The notes beneath the pieces were generated by a model that was not told the DNA's origin, did no database searches, and worked only from the letters and a program-made list of their open reading frames with translations. Made by a program: the position numbers and the translations under genes. This document shows, one piece after another, positions 55,652 to 63,167 of a DNA stretch of 64,000 bases; position 1 is the stretch's first letter; each line of letters starts with the position of its first letter. Source of the stretch: Pseudomonas nicosulfuronedens (GTDB lineage Bacteria > Pseudomonadota > Gammaproteobacteria > Pseudomonadales > Pseudomonadaceae); the NCBI RefSeq assembly GCF_005877905.1, contig NZ_SWDV01000023.1, forward strand, positions 62,001 through 126,000, given 5' to 3'.

Positions 55652-56623
55652 TCAGTTGCTTGCCACGTCCGGTTGCCATACCGGCACCGCACGGGCGTCG
55701 ACGGGCTTGGGCAGCAGGCCTTCGGCATAGAAGGCGTCGGCGATGCGTTGCTGTTCGTCGAGACCGTCCTTGCGCACCGGCTGCACGTCGTAGCTGCGGC
55801 GGGCGTTGGCCTGCTCGACCGTGGCGACATCGAGGTTGCCCCACAGCGGGCCGAGCACCTTGGCAGCGTCGGTGGGATGCTCCTTCACCCAGCGGCCGGT
55901 CTTCTGCAGTTCGACGAAGACCTGCTTGAACACTTCCGGGTGCGCCTTGGCGTACTCGGTGGACGCCAGGTAGTAGCGCTGGTAGCTGGCCAGGCCCTGG
56001 CCATCGGCGAGCACGCGGGCGTTCTGCTGGCGCTGGGCGCTGGCGACATAAGGGTCCCAGGTCACCCAGGCATCGATCTTGTGGTTTTCGAAGGCGGCGC
56101 GGCCATCGGCCGGAGTCAGGTACGCCGGCTGGATGTCGGAGAACTTCAGCCCGGCCTTCTGCAGCGCGGCGATCAGCAGGTAATGGCTGCCGGCGGCCTT
56201 GGTCACGGCAATGCGCTTGCCTTTCAGATCGGCCAGGGACTTGAGCGGCGAATCGTGTGGCACCAGGATCGACTGCGCGGTGGGCGACGGGGTTTCACGG
56301 GCAAAGTAGGTCAGCTGCGCGCCAGCAGCCTGGGCGAAGACGGGCACGGTGTCGGCGACGTCGGCGGAAAGGTCGACGTTGCCCACGTTGAGGGATTCGA
56401 GCAGCGGCAGACCACTGGGGAATTCATGCCAGGTGACCTTGATGCCCTGCTTGCCCAGTTCGCGCTCCAGGTTGCCCTGGGCCTTGACCACGGTGAGCAG
56501 GGTGGAGGACTTCTGGAAGCCGATGCGCAGGGTCTGTTCGGCCTGCGCGCTGAGGGCGCCGAAGAGGACGACAGAGGCACTCAGGCCGACGGCAAAACGG
56601 CGCAGGAATTGACTGCGGGACAT
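55652..56623 (-). CDS. ssuA: Aliphatic sulfonate ABC transporter solute-binding protein
   Basis: The 323-residue protein has a signal peptide ending ALSAQA and the SsuA-family block TLRIGFQKSSTLLTVVKAQGNLERELGKQGIKVTWHEFPSG with VDLSADVADTVPVFAQAAGAQLTY. It captures alkanesulfonates. It lies 80 bp before tauA on the same strand, so it probably shares TauBC or another transporter. The RBS GAGGAG is strong. Confidence 0.88.
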   Translation of the reverse strand: MSRSQFLRRFAVGLSASVVLFGALSAQAEQTLRIGFQKSSTLLTVVKAQGNLERELGKQGIKVTWHEFPSGLPLLESLNVGNVDLSADVADTVPVFAQAAGAQLTYFARETPSPTAQSILVPHDSPLKSLADLKGKRIAVTKAAGSHYLLIAALQKAGLKFSDIQPAYLTPADGRAAFENHKIDAWVTWDPYVASAQRQQNARVLADGQGLASYQRYYLASTEYAKAHPEVFKQVFVELQKTGRWVKEHPTDAAKVLGPLWGNLDVATVEQANARRSYDVQPVRKDGLDEQQRIADAFYAEGLLPKPVDARAVPVWQPDVASN

Positions 56624-56796
56624 GGATACGGCTCCTCGGGTACGGGTTGGCCGCCCGCAGAGCGAGGCGGACCACTGGACGGGTCAGGTGACGCTGGATG
56701 AGTCCGGTGGTCCGGTAGAGCGAAGATTACAGATATAAAAAAACCAAAATAAATAATTTTTAGTTCTTAACTAATACCGGACGGATTTACCCCCGG
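56624..56796. promoter_or_regulatory. AT-rich promoter region with LysR-type-like palindrome
   Basis: The region holds an A-rich run (ATATAAAAAAACCAAAATAAATAA, about 56732-56755) and the perfect dyad TTAGTT-CTT-AACTAA (56760-56774). It is about 137 bp before ssuA. A 15-bp dyad in an AT tract fits a LysR-type regulator such as CysB; this is position-based inference. Confidence 0.5.
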
Positions 56797-57693
56797 TCAG
56801 TGTGCAGCCCCCAGCAGCCGGGCCCTCAGGCCTTCCGCACGGAGGCTGGTCTGCACCGCCTCGCGGGCCACCGCCAGGGCCTGGATGGCCAGGTTGGAGA
56901 AGTGGCTGCTGCGGCTGAAGCTCAGCGACGCGCCTGCCGCGATGTCTTCGTCCAGTTGCGCCGCCGCCTGCTCGCTGAGTACCAGCCCCAACCCGAGTAG
57001 CCGCGACAACTCCTGCCCGGGAGGTAGCTCCAGGCGTTGCGTCGCGTGCAGGGCAAGGCCGAGGGCGACATTGGCCTCCAGCAGCAGCGCCAACCCATCG
57101 CACAGCAAACGGCGCGGAGTGATCGCCAATCCCGGCGGCAGAAGGATGTCCTCCGGGTGCAGGCGCAGTTCGTTGCAGTGCGCGCCGGAGCGCAGCACCA
57201 GGCCCGCGCGACGGGTAGGCAACGCGGCGTAAAGGTAATCGCGGCAGGGCTCGTGCCAGGCACGCAGCACCAGCCAATCGGCGGCTTCAACGGTGAAACC
57301 GTCCCACTCGACGCCGTTGACGCGGAATCCCCCGCGAACATGCTCGGCTGCCTGGAGGGACGGACCATCACCCAGCGCGCCCCACAGCGGTTCGCGCAGC
57401 AGGGTCAGGTTGAGCAGGCGCTGCACCTGCTCGAGGCTGCCCAGCAGGCTCACCCGGGCCAGTTGCAGGTGGTGCACGGCGAACAGCCGGGCCAGCCCGC
57501 CATCGCGCTCGCAGAGATCCCGCAGGGTCTGCAGGGTGTCGCGCCAGGGACTGCCACTGCCGCCCAACTGGGCCGGCAAGGACAAGCGCAACAGACCGGA
57601 CTCGCGCAGGGCACGGGCCCAGGTACCGGCAGCGCTGGGAATGGGTGGGGCAACCGGCCGGGCCGCGGCCAGCCGGAACGGGGCGACGCTCAT
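56797..57693 (-). CDS. Short acyl-CoA-dehydrogenase-like flavoprotein
   Basis: The 298-residue protein resembles the SfnB/DszC branch of the acyl-CoA dehydrogenase fold: LRESGLLRLSLPAQLGGSGSPWRDTLQTLRDLCERDGGLARLFAVHHLQ in the N-terminal domain, and a C-terminal helical part (LLLEANVALGLALHATQRL). It is about 85 residues shorter than its paralogue at 59949; the middle beta domain looks reduced. It may be a diverged desulfurisation enzyme or a damaged copy. ATG 57693 follows GAGGT; the GTG at 57699 is less likely. Confidence 0.7.
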   Translation of the reverse strand: MSVAPFRLAAARPVAPPIPSAAGTWARALRESGLLRLSLPAQLGGSGSPWRDTLQTLRDLCERDGGLARLFAVHHLQLARVSLLGSLEQVQRLLNLTLLREPLWGALGDGPSLQAAEHVRGGFRVNGVEWDGFTVEAADWLVLRAWHEPCRDYLYAALPTRRAGLVLRSGAHCNELRLHPEDILLPPGLAITPRRLLCDGLALLLEANVALGLALHATQRLELPPGQELSRLLGLGLVLSEQAAAQLDEDIAAGASLSFSRSSHFSNLAIQALAVAREAVQTSLRAEGLRARLLGAAH

Positions 57694-57877
57694 GGACACC
57701 TCGGGAAGACGGGAGGATCAGCGGCCTGGGCGTTGACGCACGGGAAAACTGAAGCGGGAAACGGGGCTCGGGAGGCCCCGTTGCACCGCCGGAGAGACGG
57801 CGGCCGGAGCGGCACTTAGAACCATATCCAAGCACAACTCCAAGGTTAAATAACCTTTTCGCCTTAGCTGAGAACCG
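57694..57877. promoter_or_regulatory. Intergenic region with AAGGTTA palindrome
   Basis: AAGGTTA-AA-TAACCTT (57842-57857) is a dyad in an AT-rich stretch, about 150 bp upstream of the short acyl-CoA-dehydrogenase-like gene. It may be a regulator site. Nothing else is evident. Confidence 0.4.
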
Positions 57878-58840
57878 TCACGGCTGCCGCGCGCCGACTG
57901 TAGGCCCCTGCTCCACCGCGAAGCCGACGGCGAAGGTCGGGGCAACGTCCAGGCGCTGGGGGATCAGCCCGTGGGCCTGATAGAAGTCCGCGGTTTCCTG
58001 CTGCTGCGCGAGGGTTTGCGCATCCAGCGCCTGCCAACGCAGTTGCCGACGCTCGAACTGCAAGCGCGCGGCGTCCTCGGGGAAACCGATGATCTTCGCC
58101 AGGCTGCGCGAGTAGTCATCCAGGTGTTCGTAGGCCCAACGTTGGGCCCCAGCCAGTCGTTGCAGATAGTCCTGCAGCGCGGCTCGCCGGGCCGGATCAG
58201 CCAGCGCCTGGTCAGTCGCGGCGAGGAAGCTGTTGCCCGCCCACAACCCACGACCGTTGGCCAGTACGCGGGCCTTGTCGGCAGTCTCGGCCAGCGCGGT
58301 GTAGGGTTCCCAGGTCGCCCAGGCGTCCACCGAGCCGTTGGCCAGGGCCATCTTCGCGTCCACCGGGCCGAGGAAACGGAACTCCACGTCCTTCTCGCTC
58401 AGCCCGGCGGCCGCCAGCGCCTTGAGCGCGACGAAGTGGCCGATGGAGCCACGCCCGGTGGCGATGCGCTTGCCCTTGAGATCGACGGCCGAACGCAGCG
58501 GCGAGTCCTCGCCGACGATCACTGCCGTGCCGTAGGGATCGGACTTGTCCACCGCGATGGCCTTTACCTGCGCCCCGGCAGCCAGGGCGAACAGCAGCGG
58601 CGCATCGCCGATGATGCCCGCGTCGACGGCGCCGGCATTGAGCGCCTCGGCCAGGGGCGCGGCGGCGGGAAACTCGAACCACTGGATGTCGTAGTGCAGG
58701 TCCTTCAGGGCACCGGCCGCTTCCAGTTGGGCGCGCATGTTGCCCTTCTGGTCGGCCAGGCGCAGGGTCACGCGCTCGGCAGCGAAAGCCTGGCCGGCAG
58801 CCAGGCCCAGCAGCAGGAACAGGCTCAGGATCTTGTGCAT
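57878..58840 (-). CDS. Sulfonate-type ABC transporter solute-binding protein
   Basis: The 320-residue protein has a signal peptide (MHKILSLFLLLGLAAGQAFA) and the sulfonate-binding fold: VTLRLADQKGNMRAQLEAAGALKDLHYDIQWFEFPAAAPLAEALNAGAVDAGIIGDAPLLFALAAGAQ. It is a clear paralogue of the protein at 58851 (GDxxxLFxxAAGA, GKRIA, WxTWEPYTA motifs). It begins 10 bp after that gene's stop codon. Ligand unknown, probably a sulfonate or sulfate ester. No transporter subunits are next to it. Confidence 0.85.
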   Translation of the reverse strand: MHKILSLFLLLGLAAGQAFAAERVTLRLADQKGNMRAQLEAAGALKDLHYDIQWFEFPAAAPLAEALNAGAVDAGIIGDAPLLFALAAGAQVKAIAVDKSDPYGTAVIVGEDSPLRSAVDLKGKRIATGRGSIGHFVALKALAAAGLSEKDVEFRFLGPVDAKMALANGSVDAWATWEPYTALAETADKARVLANGRGLWAGNSFLAATDQALADPARRAALQDYLQRLAGAQRWAYEHLDDYSRSLAKIIGFPEDAARLQFERRQLRWQALDAQTLAQQQETADFYQAHGLIPQRLDVAPTFAVGFAVEQGPTVGARQP

Positions 58841-58850
58841 GGAAGGCTCC

Positions 58851-59837
58851 TCAGCGCTGGCCGACGGCAAGGTCGGCGGGCAAGGTGCGGGCCACCTCGG
58901 CGGCGCCGCGCGAGAGGCTGAAATCGAAGGCCGGCGAAACATTCAGCGCCTTGGGCAGCACGCCCTCGCCATGGAAGAAATCGGCGGCTTTCTGCAGGGT
59001 CGCAGCGATGCGTTCGTCGAACACGATGGGGCTGATGCGCGCCTCGCCCACCCAACGCCGGGTCACTTCCTGCGGCATGTTCAGGTCCTTGGCCAGCGCG
59101 GCGGCGAACGCGTCCGGATGCTGCAGCGCCCAGACCTGGGCGCGAGCCAGGCGGGTCATCAGGTCGCTGATCGCCTCCTGCTTGGCGGCGATCGCGGCGT
59201 CGCTGGCCAGTGCGTAGGAATAGCCGGTCATGATGCCGTCACCGTTGTCGATCACCCGCGCACCGTCCAGCAGCACGGCACTGGAGGTGTAGGGCTCCCA
59301 GGGCACCCAGGCATCCACCGAGCCGCGCACCAGGGCGGCGCGGCCGTCCACCGGGCCGAGGAAGGAGAAGGTCACGTCTTCCGGCTTGAGCCCGGCACGA
59401 CGCAGCGCGCCGAGGGCCATGAAGTGCCCCCAGCCGCCGCGGTTGACGGCGATGCGCTTGCCCTTGAGGTCGGCCACCGAGTGGATCGGCGAATCCTTGC
59501 CCACCACCAGCGCCACCGTCGCCGGGTTGAAGTGCCAGGCGCCCACCGCCTTGAGCGGAGCGCCGGCGGCGTACACGAAGAGGAATGGAATATCGCCGGT
59601 GAAGCCGATATCCAGGGCGCCGGCGTTCAGCGCCTCGAGGACCGGAGCACCGGAGGGAAAGGCCGACAGCTCCAGCTTGTACGGCAGGTTCTCCAGTTCG
59701 CCGGAGGCGCGCAGCGAGGCATAGCGGTCGCCCTTCACATCTCCCAGGCGCAGAGTGAGGGGTTCGGCGGCGCTGGCGGCGCCGGCCAGCAAGGTCGCGG
59801 CCAGCATGCCGGCGAGGACACGCAAGGTTCGTTTCAT
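58851..59837 (-). CDS. Sulfonate-type ABC transporter solute-binding protein
   Basis: The 328-residue protein has a signal peptide (MKRTLRVLAGMLAATLLAGAASA) and the same fold as its neighbour: LTLRLGDVKGDRYASLRASGELENLPYKLELSAFPSGAPVLEALNAGALDIGFTGDIPFLFVYAAGAP. It sits in tandem with the 57878 paralogue. The ATG at 59837 is preferred to the TTG at 59843. Ligand unknown. Confidence 0.85.
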   Translation of the reverse strand: MKRTLRVLAGMLAATLLAGAASAAEPLTLRLGDVKGDRYASLRASGELENLPYKLELSAFPSGAPVLEALNAGALDIGFTGDIPFLFVYAAGAPLKAVGAWHFNPATVALVVGKDSPIHSVADLKGKRIAVNRGGWGHFMALGALRRAGLKPEDVTFSFLGPVDGRAALVRGSVDAWVPWEPYTSSAVLLDGARVIDNGDGIMTGYSYALASDAAIAAKQEAISDLMTRLARAQVWALQHPDAFAAALAKDLNMPQEVTRRWVGEARISPIVFDERIAATLQKAADFFHGEGVLPKALNVSPAFDFSLSRGAAEVARTLPADLAVGQR

Positions 59838-59948
59838 GGGCAATCTCCACAGGGCTGCGAACGCAAGCCAAGGTTGTGTCTTGGGGCTATCCGTTCCGCC
59901 GGTGCGGTCGCCGATATGGCCGTTTCTTCAATTCGGTGATGGGGGGAG

Positions 59949-61097
59949 TCAGGCGCTCAAGGCAGCCCTCCCCGCCGCGATCCAGACGCTGTCCTTCTGT
60001 GGGGTGTGGACACGTCCGCACAGCACATCGCGGTAATGCCGCTGCAACGGGTTGTGGCGGCTGAGGCCGTGGTTGCCGGTCAGTTCCAGGGCCTTCTCGA
60101 CCACCGCGATGGCGTTGTCGGTGACGGACACCTTGATCAGCCCGGACTCGCTGGCGCTGAGCCAGTCGCGGCAGGCCGCATCGAGCAACAGACGATTCTG
60201 CAGCAACAGCTGGTCGATGCCGCCGACGGCTTCCTGCACCCGTGGCAGGCTCGCCAGCGGCGAACCGAGGCTGGCTGGTACCCGCTCGCGCAACCACTGC
60301 ACGAGCCAGTCCCGAGCCGCATGGGCAACACCGTCGTACAAGGCCCCGAGCAGCGCCGCGCTGGCCTGGGCGAAGTCACGGGCGACCGCCTCGTCCGGCG
60401 CCGGCGGCTGGTCATGGGGATACAGGCCGACGGCATGCTGCAGCGGCACCGGCACGTCCTCGAAGATCACTTCATGGCTACCGGTGGCGCGCATGCCCAG
60501 GTGATCCCAGCTTTCCACGATGCGGATGCCGGGGCTGTCGCGGCGCACCAGCCAACTGCCCACGCGCGGCGTCGGCTCGTCGCTGCGCGCCCACACCGCC
60601 AGCCAGGTCAGCCCAGGGATGCCGGTGGTGTAGAGCTTGTGGCCGGACAGGCGCCAACCGTCGCCCACCCGCCGGGCAACGGTCTGCGGGAGGCCGCCGC
60701 GCGCCGGTGAACCGAGCTCCGGTTCGACCCGCAGACTGTTGATCAGCGCGCCCTGCTCCAGCGCTTCGTGGGCCACCCGCTGCTTGAGTGCCTCGGGCCA
60801 CGCGGGGTTGTCCGCCAGCCGACGCAGGTGCAGGTACTGCATGCACAGCACCAGGGCAGTGGAGGGTTCGCCACGGGCCACCGCGCCGACCGCCTGGCGC
60901 AGCTCGCCCAGGCTCGCGCCGGGGCCGCCCAGCGCGGGCGGCAGCGCCAGCCCCAGCAGGCCGTGCTGCTGCAGCAGGGCCAGGTTGGCGTGGGGGAACT
61001 CGCCGCTGCGGTCCAGGGCATCGGCGCCTTCAGCCAATTTCCGGGTCACCTCCGGCAATTGGCCGAGGGCCACGGGAAGACTCTGCAGGACCGTCAT
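59949..61097 (-). CDS. SfnB-like acyl-CoA-dehydrogenase-family monooxygenase
   Basis: The 382-residue flavoprotein has the dehydrogenase fold: LLQQHGLLGLALPPALGGPGASLGELRQAVGAVARGEPSTALVLCMQYLHLRRL, WRLSGHKLYTTGIPGLTWLAVWA, and ESWDHLGMRATGSHEVIFEDVPVP. Family members linked to sulfur release (SfnB, DszC) use FMNH2 and oxygen. It begins four bases after the ssuD stop codon, so it belongs to that operon and probably acts on an organosulfur compound. Exact substrate unknown. Confidence 0.83.
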   Translation of the reverse strand: MTVLQSLPVALGQLPEVTRKLAEGADALDRSGEFPHANLALLQQHGLLGLALPPALGGPGASLGELRQAVGAVARGEPSTALVLCMQYLHLRRLADNPAWPEALKQRVAHEALEQGALINSLRVEPELGSPARGGLPQTVARRVGDGWRLSGHKLYTTGIPGLTWLAVWARSDEPTPRVGSWLVRRDSPGIRIVESWDHLGMRATGSHEVIFEDVPVPLQHAVGLYPHDQPPAPDEAVARDFAQASAALLGALYDGVAHAARDWLVQWLRERVPASLGSPLASLPRVQEAVGGIDQLLLQNRLLLDAACRDWLSASESGLIKVSVTDNAIAVVEKALELTGNHGLSRHNPLQRHYRDVLCGRVHTPQKDSVWIAAGRAALSA

Positions 61098-61101
61098 CGG
61101 A

Positions 61102-62184
61102 TCAGGCCGTGGCACGCCGGCGCTCGCGCTCGGCGACCTTGGCGCGGGTCAGGGGGATCAGCTCGCGGCCGAACTCCACGGCATCGTTCAGCGGATCGAA
61201 GCCACGGATGAGGATGTTGCGCACGCCCAGGTCGTAATACGCCAGCAACGCATCGGCGACCTGCTCGGGGGTGCCCACCAGGGCGGTGGAGTTGTGCCCG
61301 CCGCCGACCAGCTTGGCAATGCCGGTCCATAGGCGCTCGTCGACCCGGTCGCCCTGCTCCACCGCCCTGAGCAGACGCTGCGCACCCACGCTCTGCGGCT
61401 TGCCCTTGGGGAAGCCGGCCTCGCCCAGGCGCTCGCCAGCGGTGGCGCGGATTGCCTCGGCCTTCGCCCAGGCCTCCTCTTCGGTACGACCGAGAATGGG
61501 CCGGAATGACAGGCTGAACTCCACTTCGCGGCCATTCAGGCGCGCCTGCTCGCGCACGGCGGCGATGGTTTCAGCGGCCTGGGCCAGCGGCTCGCCCCAG
61601 AGCATGAACACGTCGGCCTGTTTGCCGGCGACCTTCAGCGCCGCCTCCGAAGAGCCGCCGAAGTACACCGGGATGTGCGGTTTCTGCTGCGGGCGGATGG
61701 CCGCGAAGGCCTGTTCCACCCGGTAATGCGCGCCGTGGAAATCGAAGGGCTTGTCAGCGGTCCAGGTGCGTTTGAGCACCTCGATGAACTCTTCGCTGCG
61801 GGCGTAGCGCTGGTCGTGGTCGAGGTAGTCGCCGTCCTTGCGCTGATCGGCATCGCTGCCGCCGCTGATGATGTGCACCGCCAGGCGACCGTCGAGCAGG
61901 TGCTCGAGGGTCGCCAGCTTGCGCGCGGCCAGGGTCGGCGCGACAAAACCGGGGCGGTGCGCCAGCAGGAAATGGATCTTCGAGGTGGCGAGGCCGGCCG
62001 TCGCGGCGACCAGGAAACCGTCTGGCTGATCCGACCAGTAGCCCACCAGGATGCGGTCGAAACCGGCTTCCTCGTGGGCGCGGGCGAAGGCGGCAATGTA
62101 CTGCTTGTCGAGGATCGGCCCTGCCGGGGCGATGGTCTCCGAGGCCAGGCGATGGCCGATCATGCCGAGGAACTGGATGCTCAT
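61102..62184 (-). CDS. ssuD: FMNH2-dependent alkanesulfonate monooxygenase
   Basis: The 360-residue luciferase-like enzyme shows KIHFLLAHRPGFVAPTLAARKLATLEHLLDGRLAVHIISGGSDADQRKDGDYLDHDQRYARSEEF, IPVYFGGSSEAALKVA and ALVGTPEQVADALLAYYDLGVRNILIRGFDPLNDAVEFG. These match SsuD, which releases sulfite from C1-C8 alkanesulfonates. The nearest flavin reductase in this window (10223) is distant. The ATG follows ACGGAGCG. Confidence 0.9.
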   Translation of the reverse strand: MSIQFLGMIGHRLASETIAPAGPILDKQYIAAFARAHEEAGFDRILVGYWSDQPDGFLVAATAGLATSKIHFLLAHRPGFVAPTLAARKLATLEHLLDGRLAVHIISGGSDADQRKDGDYLDHDQRYARSEEFIEVLKRTWTADKPFDFHGAHYRVEQAFAAIRPQQKPHIPVYFGGSSEAALKVAGKQADVFMLWGEPLAQAAETIAAVREQARLNGREVEFSLSFRPILGRTEEEAWAKAEAIRATAGERLGEAGFPKGKPQSVGAQRLLRAVEQGDRVDERLWTGIAKLVGGGHNSTALVGTPEQVADALLAYYDLGVRNILIRGFDPLNDAVEFGRELIPLTRAKVAERERRRATA

Positions 62185-62211
62185 GGGGGCGCTCCGTGCT
62201 CAGTCAGTGAC

Positions 62212-63156
62212 TCAGTGGAAGGAAGTGGCGAAGGAGGTATCGATCACGCTGGAGGTGTCGAAGGCCTTGGGCAGCGCGCCGGTCTGCAGCAGGAAGTCGG
62301 CGGTGCCCTGGTAATCGGCGGCGGCCTGCGGGTCCACCGGGCCGACGCTCATGGCGGCCTGGCCGATCCAGTGGCGCGACACCGACTGGTCGAGGTTGGC
62401 CTTCTTCGCCCAGAGGTCGGCGTACTGCTCCTTGTGTGCCTCGACCCAGGTGCGGGCCTTCTGCAGGCGACCGAGGAAGTCGGCGATCTGTGCGCGCTTG
62501 GGATCGATGGAGTTGGCGTTGGCGGCAATGCTCGACAGCCCCGGCATCAGGTCGCGGGCGGTGAGGATCGGACGCGCGCCGGAAAACACGATCTGCTGCG
62601 AGATGTAGGGCTCCCACACCGGGAAGGCGTCAATGCTGCCGCGCGGCAGCGCCGCGGCGGCGTCGATGGGCATCAGCTTGACGAACTCCACGTAGTCGCT
62701 GGGCAGGCCGGCCTTCTCCAGCGCGCGCAGGGTCAGTTGCTGGCTCCAGGCGCCGGGCCAGTAGGCGACCTTCTTGCCCTTGAGGTCGGCGATGGTCTTC
62801 ACCGGCGAATCCTTGGGCACCAGCAACGCGATGGTGTCGGGGTTCTGCCGGGAAATACCGATCAGCTTCACCGGCGCGCCCTTGGCGGCGAGGAAGATGA
62901 AGCCCGAGTCGCCCAGGAAGCCCAGGTCCAGCGCTCCGGCCTGCAGGCCTTCAGCGACCGGCGCGGCAGACTGGAAGTGCTTCCAGTCAACGGTGTAAGG
63001 CGCACCCTCGAGAACACCGGAGGCCTCCATGGAAGCCCGCACGTTGTAGTAGTTCTGGTCGCCCACCCGCAGGGTCGGCAGGTCGGCGGCCTGGGCCAGC
63101 GGAGCCCCCAGGATCAGCGCGGCAAGGGTCGCACGCAGGCGTTGCTTCAGGTTCAT
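62212..63156 (-). CDS. Sulfonate-type ABC transporter solute-binding protein
   Basis: The 314-residue protein has a signal peptide (MNLKQRLRATLAALILGAPLAQA) and the sulfonate-binding fold: PTLRVGDQNYYNVRASMEASGVLEGAPYTVDWKHFQSAAPVAEGLQAGALDLGFLGDSGFIFLAAKGAP. It stands between the two ssuD-type genes, 12 bp after the upstream one. ATG 63156 follows GAGGAGC. Ligand unknown. Confidence 0.86.
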   Translation of the reverse strand: MNLKQRLRATLAALILGAPLAQAADLPTLRVGDQNYYNVRASMEASGVLEGAPYTVDWKHFQSAAPVAEGLQAGALDLGFLGDSGFIFLAAKGAPVKLIGISRQNPDTIALLVPKDSPVKTIADLKGKKVAYWPGAWSQQLTLRALEKAGLPSDYVEFVKLMPIDAAAALPRGSIDAFPVWEPYISQQIVFSGARPILTARDLMPGLSSIAANANSIDPKRAQIADFLGRLQKARTWVEAHKEQYADLWAKKANLDQSVSRHWIGQAAMSVGPVDPQAAADYQGTADFLLQTGALPKAFDTSSVIDTSFATSFH

Positions 63157-63167
63157 CGAACAGCTCC

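Noticed and set aside
59838-59948. A sigma-54 (-24/-12) promoter upstream of the binding-protein gene at 58851.
   Set aside because: TTGGCTTGCGTTCGC resembles part of the element but lacks the GG-N10-GC spacing.
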